Source of the DNA: Fidelibacterota bacterium
GTDB taxonomy: Bacteria; Marinisomatota; Marinisomatia; SCGC-AAA003-L08; TMED6
DNA: 7,271 nucleotides
Direction: 5' to 3'
NCBI GenBank assembly: GCA_014239355.1
Contig: JAAZYZ010000071.1
Location: forward strand, 1-7,271
The notes beneath the pieces are model-generated. The model had not been told where the DNA came from. It saw nothing but the letters and a program-made list of their open reading frames with translations, and did no database searches. The position numbers and the translations under genes were made by a program. Each line of letters opens with the position of its first letter. Position 1 is the first letter of the stretch. This document shows positions 6,092 through 7,271 of this stretch, piece by piece.

Positions 6092-7271
6092 TTAGAAATC
6101 ATAACAGTCACCAAATTCAACTGGAATTGGTTGACTATTTTGATTTGAGAATGCCCCATCACCAATATTTAAACAAGCTTGATCAGCAGTTGGGGTAAAT
6201 TGTAAATTCGTCAATACTCCTGAACCTTCTCCAATATAAGTGCCACTAAATGAAAAACCAAGAACCAGATTCCCTCCAACTGAAACTGTAAAACCTGCAT
6301 CTTCAGCTAGTCCACCTGAAGCTGATGTTAAAGTAGTCCCATCAATATTAAATTGAAATCCATAAATATAATCTGCCTCATCTTCATATTCTGGTACAAT
6401 AATATTAATTTCCATTGTTCCAGAATCTGAATCTACAGACCCAAAAGAAAGTTGTAAAGGAGTTGTGTATTCACAGCAATTATCTGAGCTTCCATCATCA
6501 CATTCTGTTGCTTCATCCCAATAATTGTCAGCCATAGGATCAGAGCAACCATAAACAATACAACTGCCATCATCTATAAAATTACATGGAGGAATTATAT
6601 TAACTCCAAATGAAATACATTCATTAATTTCTTCATCACAATACCAATTTTGAGCATTTTCATTTGAGCAACCCAAAATAGTATTAATATAGCTATCTAA
6701 TACTTCATCAAAACAAATTAATTCTGAATCAATGTCTGGGTTACATTCATCCCATGCTCCATCAGTATCATTTCCACAATCACAGCAACCATTTCCATTG
6801 TTATCTAGACAATAATATTCTGCTTCAGGTTGATCACAACCGCATCCTAGATCAGCATAATTTTCTTCTAAACCTGTTCCACCACCAACACAATTTTCAC
6901 AATCATCAATATATGCTCCATATTGCAAACCATTATCTAAGTCTTCTTGTCCTTGAGGAGTAGATGGATTACATACGCCATTACAATCTAAATCTTGATT
7001 TGGCTCTAAACCTGTATCACCACCAGAGCATACTTCACAATCATCCCAATCTGCGCTTCCACCATTTACACCATTACAATCTTCATTACATTCTAGTTCT
7101 CCTGTATCGCCACCAACGCACTCTCCACATCCATCAATATAAGCTTCTCCAAAACAAATACTATTACAATCTATATTATCTTGATTTATATCTGATGAAG
7201 GACATTCATCATCTAAATCATCAGAGTTATCACACCAACCATTTTCAGGTTCATTACACTGTATTTCTGAA
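6092..7271 (-). CDS. C-terminal part of a secreted Cys-rich acidic repeat protein with cohesin-like end domain
   Basis: This gene is partial: the frame is open with no stop from 7271 to the TAA at 6092-6094, giving 392 visible residues, and the N-terminus lies beyond the right edge. A TTG at 6926-6928 is not a real start, because repeat units of the same frame continue upstream. From the N-terminal side the protein shows a Cys/Asp/Asn/Gly-rich region with three 'DxCxxCxGGxTG' units, a CCDCGND-containing segment, two modules of the 'GCSDPMADNYWDEATECDDGSS' type, and finally about 120 residues (6095-6457) that look like a beta-sandwich of the cohesin-like type (GFQFNIDG, then GVLTNLQFT). It has 34 Cys, about 85 Asp/Glu, and no Lys, Arg or His. 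Such proteins are typically extracellular, disulfide-rich and often calcium-binding; that is family knowledge, and surface display or adhesion is inference. No function can be assigned. The PAP2 gene lies 22 nt downstream. Confidence 0.8.
   Translation of the reverse strand, partial: SEIQCNEPENGWCDNSDDLDDECPSSDINQDNIDCNSICFGEAYIDGCGECVGGDTGELECNEDCNGVNGGSADWDDCEVCSGGDTGLEPNQDLDCNGVCNPSTPQGQEDLDNGLQYGAYIDDCENCVGGGTGLEENYADLGCGCDQPEAEYYCLDNNGNGCCDCGNDTDGAWDECNPDIDSELICFDEVLDSYINTILGCSNENAQNWYCDEEINECISFGVNIIPPCNFIDDGSCIVYGCSDPMADNYWDEATECDDGSSDNCCEYTTPLQLSFGSVDSDSGTMEINIIVPEYEDEADYIYGFQFNIDGTTLTSASGGLAEDAGFTVSVGGNLVLGFSFSGTYIGEGSGVLTNLQFTPTADQACLNIGDGAFSNQNSQPIPVEFGDCYDF
6868..7150 (-). repeat. 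Three imperfect DNA/protein repeat units in the Cys-rich protein
   Basis: Related units lie at 7094-7150, 7006-7060 and 6868-6920. Each encodes the core D-[GD]-C-x-x-C-[VS]-G-G-x-T-G, preceded by A-Y-I or A-D-W. The conserved Thr codons are 90 nt and then 138 nt apart, so the period varies (30 and 46 codons) while the frame is kept. The similarity shows in DNA as well: all have a CCTGT-[AT]-[TC]-C-[AG]-CCACCA-like core on the plus strand. The array probably continues past the right edge. Paired Cys-x-x-Cys with Asp and Gly suggests disulfides and possible calcium sites. Confidence 0.75.

Noticed and set aside
6926..6928. TTG as the start codon of the Cys-rich protein
   Set aside because: The same frame stays open to the window edge, and two further copies of the DxCxxCxGGxTG unit lie upstream of the TTG, so the gene starts outside the window.
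6754..6963. A plus-strand open frame of 69 codons encoding a very His/Asn/Leu-rich peptide
   Set aside because: It lies wholly inside the minus-strand Cys-rich gene, and its odd composition is what the antisense of Asp/Asn/Gly/Cys codons gives. It has no homology signal, no Shine-Dalgarno and no gene context.

Overview
The window is very AT-rich and tightly packed. It suggests a free-living marine bacterium of the FCB group, most likely Candidatus Marinimicrobia (SAR406) or a close relative. The reasons are the gene families: an alternative, non-canonical GlmU, a DUF3467 protein, a large M23 peptidase with Ig-like tail, and a secreted acidic Cys-rich repeat protein with 'GC[ST]DPxAxNY...DDGSC'-type modules. 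This placement is inference from family content; no rRNA or other marker gene is present.

Layout. (1) Positions 1-2931, minus strand: an operon read right to left, of a secreted LytM/M23 metallopeptidase, then uridine kinase (ATGA overlap), then thymidine kinase (2 nt gap), which runs off the left edge. (2) Positions 2932-2990: a short divergent intergenic region with a plausible sigma70-type promoter for the plus strand. (3) Positions 2991-4693, plus strand: a short protein resembling the N-terminal half of a GT9/heptosyltransferase, coupled by TAATG to an alternative GlmU-type sugar-phosphate nucleotidyltransferase/acyltransferase. (4) Positions 4694-4785: a spacer with a perfect AT palindrome, a possible promoter and a good Shine-Dalgarno site. 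(5) Positions 4786-5496, plus strand: a zinc-ribbon protein with an acidic tail, directly abutting a DUF3467 protein. (6) Positions 5485-7271, minus strand: a PAP2 membrane phosphatase, converging on and overlapping the DUF3467 gene by 12 bp. Upstream of it on the same strand lies the C-terminal 392 residues of a large Cys-rich, acidic secreted protein that enters from the right edge.

Themes. Three products fit envelope biogenesis: M23 peptidase on peptidoglycan, GlmU-like enzyme on the amino-sugar nucleotide precursor, and PAP2 on lipid pyrophosphate or phosphate. The two kinases are a pyrimidine-nucleoside salvage pair. The zinc-ribbon/DUF3467 pair has no known role. The most unusual object is the repeat protein: none of its 392 visible residues is Lys, Arg or His, about 85 are Asp or Glu and 34 are Cys. 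No RNA gene, CRISPR array, insertion sequence or phage gene was seen, and no gene-free stretch exceeds about 92 bases.
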